Assembly: GCA_047636495.1 (NCBI GenBank)
Contig: JBLILH010000009.1
Span: 1 to 64,000 of the forward strand
DNA length: 64,000 bases
Direction of reading: 5' to 3'
Source of the DNA: Endobugula sp047636495
Lineage (GTDB): Bacteria; Pseudomonadota; Gammaproteobacteria; Pseudomonadales; Cellvibrionaceae
The translations under genes were made by a program, and so were the position numbers. Shown here piece by piece: positions 42,525-52,491 of this stretch (position 1 is its first letter; every line of letters starts with the position of its first letter). Under the pieces are notes generated by a model, which was given only the letters and a program-made list of their open reading frames with translations, ran no database searches and was not told where the DNA came from.

Positions 42525-45500
42525 GACTTTCTTCCTTTATTGCTAAATAGACCGCCAGGTTTATCACTCGGCGAATTTGCCTTCAGCGTCGTTGACTCCG
42601 TTTCCCCCGTCTCATCAGTAAGAATAATGTCCGTGCCGGTCTCGCTCTCAACAATACCCGCACCAACAAGAAAATTTTCTCTTCGACCGGCAATATTCGA
42701 TCCTTCGCTATCCTGACCGAAAGGGGAGATTGACGGCGGCCCTCCCGTCAGAAGGTCTACCGCCATGAAATAACTAATGCCCGCTACTACATTACAGCTT
42801 CCCTTATTAGGTATATTGGTCACAAATAAAAGATCGCTACCGTAAGCTAATGTCGGTAGTATTACTCGTTCGGCGGGCACCTTACCAGGTTCAGCGGCCG
42901 CTTTCTCCGCACCCGGTAAGTTATCATAATACCAGCCAAAACCTACCGTTGATGATTCTGATGATGTTGACGTTGGTACGTTATAAACAACAGGGCGAGA
43001 TGATGTTGTTCTTGTGTCAAATCCAGGATCATTTGTGATTGTTTGCTTTGTCAAACTAGTTTTAGATAAATTTTTGCCTTCGGGGCCAGTATCCCATACC
43101 GTATAAAACGATTGCAGACTTTGGTCAGCCTTATCAATGAAAATTAAATATTGCCCTGTGCCAAAGGACACCAACTGATCGGGATATGCTTCCCCTAGCG
43201 TTTGATTAGGGTGATTCTGCACAAGAGGCTTAGTGGTAATAGGCTGCCTATGGTCATAGGGGCAGACGCCGTTTATTAAATCGGCACTACAGGCGGTGAA
43301 GAAGGGTGATTGGTCGCTGCTGTGTAGCTTCCAGTCTTTAGCCCCATTAGTTCCGCTATGACTGACGTCGAAAATCCATATATTACCGTGCAAGTCACCG
43401 GCATAAACACGATCGACCGTACCATTTCCGTCAAGATCAACCACTTCTGCGCTAGACAGACCATTGCTGTCGCTATATTCGCATTGACCACCACTAATCG
43501 TCGAATCAGAAGTCGAACTAAAATCGCTGCCATTGCATGTATAATCCCCTAAATGTTTAAATTGTGATTCACTGTACTCTTTTGTCGAGCCTTCTGTCGA
43601 GGCATAAACAAAACGTACTTGAGCGTTAATAGGTAATGCACACTCGTCACCGTCATCTGCGCATTTGATCCACGAACTAGGCGCTGTTAAGACAGTGAAA
43701 TCGCCTTTGCCCTCGTTATCAATACCATTGTTATCGATCGGGTCAGTAGGCGCGTCTAAATATATAATAAATAATGCCGCAGCACTGTTGCTGTCGTCGC
43801 TAGAAGAACTATTGTAGCCGTTGCTTACTATTGTTGCCCAACGGCCATTGTTCATTTTCCCTATACTGGGCTGACCGTACACATGGCCCAGTTTGTCGTG
43901 GGTGAATTCATTAACAACAATTTTTTTAGCCTCGACCGTCTGTTGTGCTTGATCTAGGCGCGGATGAACACCCGACGAAGAATTGGGATTAGTCACATTT
44001 AAAACATATACCCCTTTACCGCCTGCACGCAGGCCCCCCACTAAATACGTTCGCCACTGTGGATCATTAAATGAAATAGCGTCGCCCTTATCGCTGTTGA
44101 CATACACGTCGGCGGCTACTGAGCTACCGTCAACATAAGCATTGCCTTCGAACTCTTCCAGTGGAAATTTATGCAAGCCCTTCCCACCATTTTGGGTGTC
44201 AGAGATCATCGTTGGAATATATGCAAATACTTCATCGCCACCGAGAAAAGACGGCTCTTCATTCTCTTTGGAGTGATCCGCATAGAAACCATGTAACATA
44301 CCATCGTTAGCACCCACATATAACACGGGGCTTCTCTTTTCATTATTTTTGACAAATTCAGAGTATTTTTTGGCTTCTAATTCATCAATATAATTGTTAT
44401 TGGGCTTTCCCACATAAACTGGCTGTGAATGTATCATAGCCCCAATTAGCTTGCTGCCACGATCGCGAAAAGCCCTACCCTCTACTGACGAACCATCATA
44501 TGTTTCTGCTCCACGTAAATAATCAACCAATTTGTTGCCGTAACTTTGGTTTGACCCAATTTCACCCGAATCTACGGTACTAGGGAAGGCTGCATTGTCT
44601 TCGATATAAGGGGCATAGGTGAATAAATCTTGAGCTTGCAATAGGCTAATATTGTTAGCGCCCGACATATTGGTGTAGTCTTCCGGAAATGCAAAGGGCA
44701 CACCCTTTTCACCATTATAAGTGATGATTTGACGAGTTATATTTCGGTCAGTGCCTTTTGCTAACATACGCGCGTCAGCTGACCAGCTAACCTCTTTAAC
44801 GAAACCTTTACCATCTGAGGCAAACGCCTTTAAATCGCCAGACCACGATACCGATTCATAGCTTGTACTGTAAAGAAATGATTGACTGCTTAACTGAAAA
44901 GAACTGACCGATGCACCTGCCGCCGAGTTCCCCGCCAACTTCCCCACATCGGCTGCAAAACTTTGAAGTTTTTCCGACAAATCATCCACATTGGTCGCGT
45001 CATAATATTTACCGCGACCATTAAAAGCGGCATGACGTAAATCGTCAATTTTATTCAACGTACCATCCTTAGGAATCCAAACAGAATCAGCAATAAGTGT
45101 CTGAGTGCTTGGCATACTGTTAACCTCTCCTTGAACACCAAAGCCAATAGTGTAGGTCTTCATATGCTGCTTAGTGATCAGTTCGTTGTGTAGCACATCC
45201 TCTAGCTTATCGTCCACGCTGGTAGCTAGATCATTCTCAAAGTAATACATCGCTACATCGGCTAGAGTATCGGGTTCACCGTCTCTATATATGCTGTTGT
45301 CATAACGACCGTTGCTGTCTTGATCACCAACGAATCCCGTCTCATTAGCGTCGGTACCATCGACATTAATGTCGTGCTCGCTCCCATGATAAGAAGCAAC
45401 ATCATCACCCCATTCACCATCAGTAAAGACCAGAGTATAGTTTTGTTGACATTGCCCTTCGAAGTCATTAGTAAAAATAGGGCTTTTAGTAACAGTGCCT

Positions 45501-47128
45501 GTTTCTATATGCGTTGGCTCAATAGCGTTGTTTTCGGCATCTGTACCGAAGAAATCATCGTCTGGATCTTTTTTCTCGGTAAAATACCTACCCACATTAC
45601 TTAAGCCTTTAAGTAAGAGAGTATCGTTCTTAAATTTAACCGTGCTACCGTTCTTAAATTTAACCGTGCGTGACGCGTATATTTTCTCTAACAGCTCACC
45701 CCTATTTGTACTATTAACTCCCCCCTCTGCATCCGCCATATTTTTAACATGCGCGCCACCGTAGCCATTATCGTTTAAAGAAGCGAACCCCACCCGGTAA
45801 GGCAAGGCATTAACAACTACGTCAGACAGGCCTTTTTTAGCGACTGACAAGCGAGTACGATAATAGGTATACCAATTAGCATAATTAACCTGGGTTTTTT
45901 TATCATCGTCGCCCGTTGCGGTGACGGGCAGATCGGTTGCGGTGACGGGCAGATCGGCTACACGTTGGCAGCTGTGTTGGCCACAGTCATCAAAAGTCAC
46001 AAGCCCATCCCCAACCTTCGCTGGAGCCGATGTATGCTGCCATCTAATAACAAAGCCTGACCGTTGATACTTATTCTGTCCGCCATCGAACACTAAGGTG
46101 ACGGTACTACCCTCAACCGTAAACTGTCTAATGTCGCCTGTTCTGTTTGCCATACCTTCCTTATTTAATTCTAAGGAAGTCACCGCAGATGGGGTTACTC
46201 CCACAGGCTCGCCATTAGTGATATATTCTTCTGTCACCTGAATCGTATTGGCAATACCCGTGGTGCCTTCGCCCGCATAGACCGTCAAGCTATCAGTATC
46301 ACCTGCATACCTATCAACATTAAATTCGATAAGCGTAAACGTAATCTTGTCCGTGGTACTACTATCTCCACCTCCGGGCACATCAATAACTAAGGTGCCT
46401 TCATCATAGCGAAGGTAGTTCCCATTATTGCTATTGGAGTCGGTGATGACACCTTGCTTTTTATCTATGACTTTCTTATACCCTGCAGTGTAGACTCCAT
46501 TACTATTCGTCCTCTCAGGCATACTATCAACAGCCTCGGAACCAGCAAAACCATCATATACCGAGATGTCGGGGCCACACTCTCCTGCTTGGTAAACATC
46601 CAATGGGGCTTTATCATTCCATTTAATGTAGATATGCTCAGTAAGATCTACATCAGCCGTAGAGCTTTTTGATGTGAACAGAGGGGTTTTGACCTTTTTT
46701 AAGTTGAAATCTATTGTTTCTGCGTGATTAACAAAGCTTGTTTTTAAGTACTTTTGCCACGGAAAGTACTCAGTCGTAGGGTCAAACGCTAGGGCGTTAT
46801 AGCCCGCACACAATGCCCGCAGTTCTAAATTATTCTCAAGCGTAGTATACGATAATGACGCACCGTTGTTGTCAACGGTCACCCCATGTTCTTGTTGAGC
46901 TGCGTTTGTTACTACCTGGTCAGAATCCATAGAACCAGAGTCATCAAGTAACAACATAATATTGGGGTTTGATGAAAAAACTAAGCTTAACGGTTGATCT
47001 GACAATATTCCGGGAGCAGCAATAAGTGCCGAGCTATACATTAGCAACGCAGAGCTTAATAAGTATTTATGTAGCTTAGTCGTTACCGAGCTTTCGCGAC
47101 TTCGTCTACTTGATTGGTTACTACGCAT
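42506..47128 (-). CDS. pilY1: Type IV pilus tip-associated adhesin PilY1
   Basis: This gene encodes 1540 residues. A signal peptide ends near residue 39 (YLLSSALLMYSSALIAA). At about residues 58-70 MLLLDDSGSM gives a D-x-S-x-S von Willebrand A metal site. Two D-x-D-x-N-x3-D calcium loops are seen: DQDSNGRYD near residue 600 and DLDGNGTVD near 1230. The C-terminal half (ANDGMLHGF, AYIPTMI, GKGVYVLNV, GNIWIFDV) is the PilY1 beta-propeller. It sits at the pilus tip, regulates retraction by calcium and acts in adhesion. Two small tandem duplications lie in the middle (LPVTATD twice at 45915-45956; KFKN twice at about 45634-45672). Confidence 0.95.
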   Translation of the reverse strand: MRSNQSSRRSRESSVTTKLHKYLLSSALLMYSSALIAAPGILSDQPLSLVFSSNPNIMLLLDDSGSMDSDQVVTNAAQQEHGVTVDNNGASLSYTTLENNLELRALCAGYNALAFDPTTEYFPWQKYLKTSFVNHAETIDFNLKKVKTPLFTSKSSTADVDLTEHIYIKWNDKAPLDVYQAGECGPDISVYDGFAGSEAVDSMPERTNSNGVYTAGYKKVIDKKQGVITDSNSNNGNYLRYDEGTLVIDVPGGGDSSTTDKITFTLIEFNVDRYAGDTDSLTVYAGEGTTGIANTIQVTEEYITNGEPVGVTPSAVTSLELNKEGMANRTGDIRQFTVEGSTVTLVFDGGQNKYQRSGFVIRWQHTSAPAKVGDGLVTFDDCGQHSCQRVADLPVTATDLPVTATGDDDKKTQVNYANWYTYYRTRLSVAKKGLSDVVVNALPYRVGFASLNDNGYGGAHVKNMADAEGGVNSTNRGELLEKIYASRTVKFKNGSTVKFKNDTLLLKGLSNVGRYFTEKKDPDDDFFGTDAENNAIEPTHIETGTVTKSPIFTNDFEGQCQQNYTLVFTDGEWGDDVASYHGSEHDINVDGTDANETGFVGDQDSNGRYDNSIYRDGEPDTLADVAMYYFENDLATSVDDKLEDVLHNELITKQHMKTYTIGFGVQGEVNSMPSTQTLIADSVWIPKDGTLNKIDDLRHAAFNGRGKYYDATNVDDLSEKLQSFAADVGKLAGNSAAGASVSSFQLSSQSFLYSTSYESVSWSGDLKAFASDGKGFVKEVSWSADARMLAKGTDRNITRQIITYNGEKGVPFAFPEDYTNMSGANNISLLQAQDLFTYAPYIEDNAAFPSTVDSGEIGSNQSYGNKLVDYLRGAETYDGSSVEGRAFRDRGSKLIGAMIHSQPVYVGKPNNNYIDELEAKKYSEFVKNNEKRSPVLYVGANDGMLHGFYADHSKENEEPSFLGGDEVFAYIPTMISDTQNGGKGLHKFPLEEFEGNAYVDGSSVAADVYVNSDKGDAISFNDPQWRTYLVGGLRAGGKGVYVLNVTNPNSSSGVHPRLDQAQQTVEAKKIVVNEFTHDKLGHVYGQPSIGKMNNGRWATIVSNGYNSSSSDDSNSAAALFIIYLDAPTDPIDNNGIDNEGKGDFTVLTAPSSWIKCADDGDECALPINAQVRFVYASTEGSTKEYSESQFKHLGDYTCNGSDFSSTSDSTISGGQCEYSDSNGLSSAEVVDLDGNGTVDRVYAGDLHGNIWIFDVSHSGTNGAKDWKLHSSDQSPFFTACSADLINGVCPYDHRQPITTKPLVQNHPNQTLGEAYPDQLVSFGTGQYLIFIDKADQSLQSFYTVWDTGPEGKNLSKTSLTKQTITNDPGFDTRTTSSRPVVYNVPTSTSSESSTVGFGWYYDNLPGAEKAAAEPGKVPAERVILPTLAYGSDLLFVTNIPNKGSCNVVAGISYFMAVDLLTGGPPSISPFGQDSEGSNIAGRRENFLVGAGIVESETGTDIILTDETGETESTTLKANSPSDKPGGLFSNKGRKSWSILR

Positions 47129-47171
47129 AAATATGCCTCGTTAACTCTTGTATAAATATTTAACGTCTAGT

Positions 47172-47786
47172 CTAGAGTGCTGCTTCAAAATACAGTGATT
47201 CTATAATAGTCACCACGTTGTCATTACCGCTAAGCCCCAGAGCTGTTATACGAAAAATTCTTCGGGCACCACTATTCCTTTCGTAAGCACGCCCACCTAC
47301 GGGATTGCTATCGAAATAACCATGCCCCATATATTCGACAATATAACGTCCTACTACATCACCACCGACTTCAACATTTGCACTGTTCGCGTCGGTCCAC
47401 GTGTTTGGGGTTGTTTGGCTAAAGCCGACCGCGGGGGGACTTTGGATAGTACCACCACCCAAATTGGCCTCTGTAAGATATAAGCCTTTAGCATATGCCG
47501 GTCCGTTGGAGGTGAATTCGCCTTGTAAGCCTGCGTCATTAAACGAAGGGCCTGTATGGTAAGTATCCATGAACGTTTCAGCCGCCACTAGCGCCCGGTC
47601 AGCATTATTTTGTGACACCATTTTTTGCCGTTGATTGCCAGCAATACGCTCTTGTAACGTCGCACCGCTCATGGTGGTGACGCCGGCAACCGTCATCATT
47701 AATAACATTACCAGCGCCACAATTAATACCACGCCTTGCTGCGCTGATGGTGATGGTGATGGTGATAATCGATAAGACCGCTTCAT
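47172..47786 (-). CDS. pilX: Type IV minor pilin PilX
   Basis: The ATG at 47786 gives 204 residues; a GTG at 47819 with AAGG upstream is an alternative start. The leader contains a SPSPSPS repeat from a GGTGAT microsatellite and ends in QQG before VVLIVALVMLLMMTVAGVTTM. ATLQERIAGNQRQKMVSQNNADRALVAAE is the PilX N-terminal family signature, in which Glu5 is absent, as in GspK-like proteins. PilX is a tip minor pilin with PilV, PilW and PilY1. Confidence 0.9.
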   Translation of the reverse strand: MKRSYRLSPSPSPSAQQGVVLIVALVMLLMMTVAGVTTMSGATLQERIAGNQRQKMVSQNNADRALVAAETFMDTYHTGPSFNDAGLQGEFTSNGPAYAKGLYLTEANLGGGTIQSPPAVGFSQTTPNTWTDANSANVEVGGDVVGRYIVEYMGHGYFDSNPVGGRAYERNSGARRIFRITALGLSGNDNVVTIIESLYFEAAL

Positions 47787-47833
47787 ACTTTTACCATTTA
47801 ACTCATATTTAACGCACACTTAACCTTGTGTGT

Positions 47834-48949
47834 TTACAGTTGATTGCGCACGGCGAACACTCGGGTCACAGTGCTAGACATTAAGTTATTCCCGCCCATT
47901 CCGGGAACGACAAATTCCATATCCACCATGACTCGATCAACAACTAAGGTACCTAAGGTAGCAACGTTGTCTTGATAATCATCCTCGTCTTCATATCCGT
48001 AACTCACCTGTAAGTCACTCACGCCGACCACCAACTCTTGACTTACGCCATTAGTGGCACGGAACAGCGAACAATATTGACGTGTGGCTCTAGTGCATGC
48101 ATCGCCCACAGCAAGTCCTACGGAATTACCAATTGAATATTCATGGGAGCCAGACTCACCAACATAGAAAAAACTCAGTGGATCGCCAGCAGCAATATTG
48201 TGATCACCGCTCGTTAAGGTAACGTTGTTGCCAGCAGAGTCTTCAGCGACATTAAAAACATACATGCCAGTGCAGTTACCCGCCATCACCAACTGGTCTT
48301 GTAGTACAGGTGTTGCCACCCCCAAGGTCAGCACTGGATTGGCAGGCGTGGCCCCCGTAATTGCAATCGCCGATGACCTGTCAGCATACTTGACGATTAA
48401 TGTGTCAGTCTCATCGATTATATCGTCATCACCATCATCTACCGGCCCATCGGAACCTGAAACAAATGACCCCTCAAAATCTTGCCAATCAGCATTGAGG
48501 CCGTTGTTTCGATCAGAAGGCCGTTGAGCAACGTAAGCGTTTACAGGCCCGGTAACTGTCGTTTCATAAGCAGCTGTAGCCGCATCTAAACGATTATAAA
48601 CGAACTGATTTTCTAACACCCCGGTCGCAGAGGCGGTAGGACTCCCGACAGCCGAAAAACTGAAACACCCCATATTGCCAGCGCGGTAAATATCGCCACC
48701 CATTCGCGCTATGGCATAACGAATATTTTCTTGGATACGCGATGCGCCACTCGCAGTAATCGATGTTTGTTGTGAATTAACAAACAATTGCATAACACCC
48801 GCAAGAATAATCAAGCCAATTGTCATTGACACCATGAGTTCTACTAGGCCTACCCCCCTCTGTCTGAAAGGACAACGAGGGACAACCGCAGTAACAGAAG
48901 TAACAGAATTAACCGCAGTAACCAAAACAACAAAAAGCCTAAGCATCAT
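47834..48949 (-). CDS. pilW: Type IV minor pilin PilW
   Basis: The ATG at 48949 overlaps the pilV stop as ATGA, giving 371 residues. The prepilin cut lies after RQRG, before VGLVELMVSMTIGLIILAGVMQLF. A large globular domain follows, ending in ARVFAVRNQL-like strands. The leader is unusually long (about 32 residues) and itself hydrophobic (MLRLFVVLVTAVNSVTSVTA) with a small internal duplication. It is translationally coupled to pilV and precedes pilX. Confidence 0.9.
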   Translation of the reverse strand: MMLRLFVVLVTAVNSVTSVTAVVPRCPFRQRGVGLVELMVSMTIGLIILAGVMQLFVNSQQTSITASGASRIQENIRYAIARMGGDIYRAGNMGCFSFSAVGSPTASATGVLENQFVYNRLDAATAAYETTVTGPVNAYVAQRPSDRNNGLNADWQDFEGSFVSGSDGPVDDGDDDIIDETDTLIVKYADRSSAIAITGATPANPVLTLGVATPVLQDQLVMAGNCTGMYVFNVAEDSAGNNVTLTSGDHNIAAGDPLSFFYVGESGSHEYSIGNSVGLAVGDACTRATRQYCSLFRATNGVSQELVVGVSDLQVSYGYEDEDDYQDNVATLGTLVVDRVMVDMEFVVPGMGGNNLMSSTVTRVFAVRNQL

Positions 48950-49515
48950 GGTGTTACCTGAAAGTTGAGACACGTTAAATTATCTAAATTATTGGTAGCA
49001 GCATCTCTATTTCTATTGCAGACCCGTCCCGCTGAACCTGTTCGCTCTTCGTCCCAACGTATTGTCACCGTATACACGTTTGTGAGAGCATTCCAATTTA
49101 CTTCTGCGTCGGCGCTGGGCAAGCTAGCGTTACCGATAATATTAGTCCAATCAGCCGCGTGTTGCACCAGCACTTGCATCTCTAGAGCCGTTACCCCACC
49201 GGGCTGAACAGCGAAGGCATTTCGGGTTGACATGCCTCTAAACTCGCCCTGATCGGCACCCGCTATACCATAAGACAAGATTCTATCGGTCATATCACTT
49301 GCTAAAAAATTGGCTTCCGCCGCGAAGATAGCTCTTTGACTACTGTTGAGTCCGTTAGCCTGCATACTTAATAAACCCAGCAGGCCTATCACAAGGATAA
49401 TTAAGGCGACCAATACTTCGATAAAGCTAGCCCCACGCTGGGATGTTAGTTTTTTCACAAACCTGACCGGTTTAATATTTGCTTCCTCAGGCGCTTGATC
49501 ATGAACCATTATCAT
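48946..49515 (-). CDS. pilV: Type IV minor pilin PilV
   Basis: This gene encodes 189 residues from an ATG at 49515 that overlaps the fimU stop (ATGA). The leader ends in SQRG before ASFIEVLVALIILVIGLLGLLSMQ, with Glu5 present. NSSQRAIFAAEANFLASDMTDRI is the PilV family signature. C-terminal cysteines (GRVCNRN and LTCLNF) may form a disulfide. It belongs to the fimU-pilV-pilW-pilX-pilY1 run. Confidence 0.92.
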   Translation of the reverse strand: MIMVHDQAPEEANIKPVRFVKKLTSQRGASFIEVLVALIILVIGLLGLLSMQANGLNSSQRAIFAAEANFLASDMTDRILSYGIAGADQGEFRGMSTRNAFAVQPGGVTALEMQVLVQHAADWTNIIGNASLPSADAEVNWNALTNVYTVTIRWDEERTGSAGRVCNRNRDAATNNLDNLTCLNFQVTP

Positions 49516-50030
49516 AAGCCGACCGAACCATTTCTATTTAAACGTATAAAAGACGTTTGACCATTAGAGGTGGCAGTAAAAACGACGAAAGGTAGTGTCG
49601 AATTACACTCCTCGCCAAGTGAGTTGAAACACACAGAAGTGAATGCGTCCAAGTCAACTGCAGGCACAGCATTATTGGTAACGGCAAAATTGACAGACAA
49701 AGCATTAATACTTTCCACTCTGAGCACCACGCCAGCATCGCTGCGTACCAGCCATTGATTTCCCCAATCTGCATCAGTGCCAGGATTAACACAATTTACA
49801 CCGTCGGTACTCGCGCATACCTCTACATCACTAGCACGGCTCACCGCCTCGCTTCGGGCATAAGCAAATATATGGGTTAATCTTTCTATTGAACTACGGG
49901 CATTGTTACCCGATATTAAATTGCTGAAGTTAGGTGCTGCTACCGCCAGTAAGATTCCAGCGACAGCTATAGTGATCAGCAGCTCGATAAGGGTAAAGCC
50001 TTGAAGACGCGTAATAATTTTCATATACAC
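49512..50030 (-). CDS. fimU: Minor pilin FimU (GspH/FimT family)
   Basis: This gene encodes 172 residues. The leader MYMKIITRLQG is followed by FTLIELLITIAVAGILLAVAAP with Glu5. ARSSIERLTHIFAYARSEAVSRAS is the GspH/FimT helix, and the rest is beta-rich with CASTDGVNC and CFNSLGEEC cysteines. It is first in the minor pilin operon, so FimU is preferred over FimT. Upstream, on the minus strand, TTGACC and CATAAT (50114 to 50084) are a weak promoter candidate with a long 19-bp spacer. Confidence 0.88.
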   Translation of the reverse strand: MYMKIITRLQGFTLIELLITIAVAGILLAVAAPNFSNLISGNNARSSIERLTHIFAYARSEAVSRASDVEVCASTDGVNCVNPGTDADWGNQWLVRSDAGVVLRVESINALSVNFAVTNNAVPAVDLDAFTSVCFNSLGEECNSTLPFVVFTATSNGQTSFIRLNRNGSVGL

Positions 50031-50131
50031 CTGTTTAACACATGTAAGACATTAACCGCAGATAAGACAGACGAACGGCTGATATTATGGCTACTCGGAA
50101 GTTAACTCGGTCAACATGGCACGCTCCACCC

Positions 50132-51085
50132 TTAAATTGATTGGGCAAGTAAACGCAGTTCTTTGGGCAGTGAAAAGCTGATATTTTCCGGTTTGCCCGA
50201 TAATTCTTGGGGAGGGCTTGCCCCCAGACCTTCTAACGCCACAATGACCTGCCGTATGAGGATATCAGGAGCAGATGCGCCTGCAGTGACCCCAATGGAC
50301 TGTTTGCCGTGTAGCCATATTGCGCTGATATCATCGGCTGAGTCGATCAAATAGGCTTCTGTACCACAGCGCTCGGCGAGTTCGCGCAAGCGATTGGAGT
50401 TCGAGCTGTTAGGCGAGCCCACCACTAAAACTAAATCACACTCTAACGCCAGCTGTTTGACGGCGTCTTGGCGATTTTGAGTGGCATAACAAATGTCGTC
50501 CGTGCGCGGCCCTTCTATTCGAGGAAATTTTTCTCGTAATGCGGCGATAACTTTCACGGTATCATCCATCGATAGGGTGGTTTGCGTGACATAACTCAAA
50601 GCATTAGGATTTTTCACACTGAGATTTTCGACGTCTTGCTCATCCTCTACCAGATAAATCATTCCGCCGTTGACGTTATCATACTGCCCCATAGTGCCTT
50701 CTACTTCAGGATGCCCTTCGTGACCAATCAAAATACATTCGGTACCGTCTTGACTATATTTAGTGACTTCCAAATGCACTTTGGTCACCAACGGGCACGT
50801 CGCATCAAACACTTTTAGCTCGCGACGCTCGGCATCATTTTTAACCGTTTTAGCGACGCCGTGGGCGCTAAAAATAACAATTTTATCGTCGGGCACTTCA
50901 TTTAGTTCTTCGACAAAAATAGCACCGCGATCACGCAGCGAATCAACCACAAATTTATTGTGCACCACCTCATGGCGAACATATATAGGCGGGCCGTAAA
51001 CGTCGAGCGCGCGGTTAACGATATCAATGGCGCGGTCGACACCCGCACAAAAACCCCGTGGATTCGCTAATTTAATTTTCATCAC
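50132..51085 (-). CDS. ispH: 4-hydroxy-3-methylbut-2-enyl diphosphate reductase
   Basis: This gene encodes 317 residues. The three iron-sulfur cysteines appear in PRGFCAGV, DATCPLVTKVH and DDICYATQNRQ; HEVVHN, GHEGHPEVEGTMGQ and VGSPNSSNSNRLRE are also conserved. IspH makes IPP and DMAPP in the last step of the methylerythritol phosphate pathway. It lies between fkpB and the minor pilin operon as in Pseudomonas. Confidence 0.97.
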   Translation of the reverse strand: MMKIKLANPRGFCAGVDRAIDIVNRALDVYGPPIYVRHEVVHNKFVVDSLRDRGAIFVEELNEVPDDKIVIFSAHGVAKTVKNDAERRELKVFDATCPLVTKVHLEVTKYSQDGTECILIGHEGHPEVEGTMGQYDNVNGGMIYLVEDEQDVENLSVKNPNALSYVTQTTLSMDDTVKVIAALREKFPRIEGPRTDDICYATQNRQDAVKQLALECDLVLVVGSPNSSNSNRLRELAERCGTEAYLIDSADDISAIWLHGKQSIGVTAGASAPDILIRQVIVALEGLGASPPQELSGKPENISFSLPKELRLLAQSI

Positions 51086-51175
51086 AACACCTGATTTTTT
51101 TTGCTAACACAACCACTTTCCAGCCGCATAGCTAACTACTGGGCAGTAACAAGAACATTAACCTGTCTTGAATGC

Positions 51176-51285
51176 CTACTATTAATCACTACTGTTAACG
51201 TCCACTGTTAACGCCTATTATTGATCACTACTGTTAACGTCCACTGTTAACGCCTATATTGAATGCTTATATTGAATGCTTATAT
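51176..51285. repeat. Tandem repeats between ispH and fkpB
   Basis: A roughly 40-bp unit (ATCACTACTGTTAACGTCCA followed by CTGTTAACGCCTATTATTG) occurs twice, then ATTGAATGCTTAT two to three times up to the fkpB stop. GTTAAC is repeated four times. The 200-bp gap otherwise shows no gene. These are likely slippage products. Confidence 0.7.
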
Positions 51286-51744
51286 TTAATGCTGAACAGT
51301 TGGCTCAACGCTAATAATTTGCACTTCAAACAATACTGCTTTCCCTGCCAACGGATGATTAAAGTCAACAATAACTTCTTTATCGGTAAATTCAGCCACC
51401 ACACCCGGCAGCTCAGTATTTTGCGCATCGGCAAACGACAGCATCAAGCCTTTTTCTAGGGTAATATCGTCGGCAAACTGATCTCGTTTGATTGTTTGCA
51501 TATTGCTCGGGTTATGCTGACCGAAGCCTTTTTCTGGCGATATGGTAAACGTTTCTCGGCTACCGGCCGCTAGGCCCATTACCGCTTCTTCAAAGCCCTC
51601 TAATAAATTACCATCACCCACCGTAAAAGTGGCGGCTTCTTCGCCGAAGTTGGAATCAATCACTTCACCCGTTGGTAAGGTAATGGAAAAGTGTAACGTG
51701 ACCATTGTACCTTCGGATATAACTACATCAGACATCATATTCAT
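51286..51744 (-). CDS. fkpB: FKBP-type peptidyl-prolyl isomerase FkpB (SlpA)
   Basis: This gene encodes 152 residues with AAGG upstream of the ATG. VTLHFSITLPTGEVIDSNFGEEAATFTVGDGNLLEGFEEAVMGL and the end VDFNHPLAGKAVLFEVQI match the SlyD/FkpB group, with an IF (insert-in-flap) chaperone domain in the middle (FGQHNPSNMQTIKRDQF). It is a cytoplasmic isomerase/chaperone. Order lspA-fkpB-ispH is conserved in gammaproteobacteria. Confidence 0.94.
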   Translation of the reverse strand: MNMMSDVVISEGTMVTLHFSITLPTGEVIDSNFGEEAATFTVGDGNLLEGFEEAVMGLAAGSRETFTISPEKGFGQHNPSNMQTIKRDQFADDITLEKGLMLSFADAQNTELPGVVAEFTDKEVIVDFNHPLAGKAVLFEVQIISVEPTVQH

Positions 51745-51911
51745 GTAATACCTTTTTATGCTTTTTGTTTATATTCTTTGTTTATGCTTTTTGAAATGCA
51801 TCAACGTAAGCGTTTTTCAGCATGCCAGAATACACTCATTGCATACGCTGATTGACGATCACCCACTAAGATTCAATATAATCGGTCACGTCAACGGGGC
51901 GGTAGTGGTAT

Positions 51912-52478
51912 CTACTCCAGTGTTATTTTACGCGTTTCGAAAAACAACATATCAATTATTAAGCAAGCAGCGCCTAACATGATGGAGGAGTCTGCAATAT
52001 TGAATGCCGGCCAATGGCAGGTTTGGCTAGAGAAAATATAGTAGAAAAAAGACAAGCAATCGCTAGTACCGGTAGTGTAGAACCAGTCAATAAAATCAAC
52101 GACATACCCAAGGTAAATCCGATCCCAAAGATTACCAACCGCACCACCCAGCACCAATGACAAGCCTAGCATCTCTATTTTTTTCTCTGGTTTAATGCAC
52201 AGAATCCAAAACACTAAAACCACACTCACGACAAACGCAATAATACTGAGAAAAATGCGCTGCCAACCGCCTGCGTCAGATAAAAAACTAAAGGCCGCCC
52301 CATAGTTGTGCAGAAGAGTAAAATTAAAGTACGGTAAAAAGGCCGCCGGCTGAGCATATGTCAAATTATCAGATGCGATATATTTGGTCAACTGATCAAC
52401 CACCACAATGAGTAGCGCCAGACCAAGCCATAGGCATTTTTTTTTCGGTTGCTGGGCAAGTATCTGTTCCTTCAGCAC
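51912..52478 (-). CDS. lspA: Lipoprotein signal peptidase LspA
   Basis: The frame has no ATG near the expected start; a GTG at 52478, just past the ileS stop, gives 188 residues. A TTG at 52499, overlapping ileS, is an alternative; the frame further up is inside ileS. Four membrane helices are present. Catalytic aspartates lie in GNLWDRIYLGYVVDFIDW and FNIADSSIMLG. NYGAAFSFLSDAGGWQR is family-specific. An insertion of about 15 residues (TSDCLSFFYYIFSSQTC) sits between the two Asp motifs. LspA removes signal peptides from prolipoproteins in the inner membrane. Confidence 0.92.
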   Translation of the reverse strand: MLKEQILAQQPKKKCLWLGLALLIVVVDQLTKYIASDNLTYAQPAAFLPYFNFTLLHNYGAAFSFLSDAGGWQRIFLSIIAFVVSVVLVFWILCIKPEKKIEMLGLSLVLGGAVGNLWDRIYLGYVVDFIDWFYTTGTSDCLSFFYYIFSSQTCHWPAFNIADSSIMLGAACLIIDMLFFETRKITLE

Positions 52479-52491
52479 ATTAAGTCTGGCC

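Noticed and set aside
50084..50131. TGGCACG on the plus strand, as half a sigma-54 site
   Set aside because: The matching TTGC element is absent and the orientation is away from the pilin operon.
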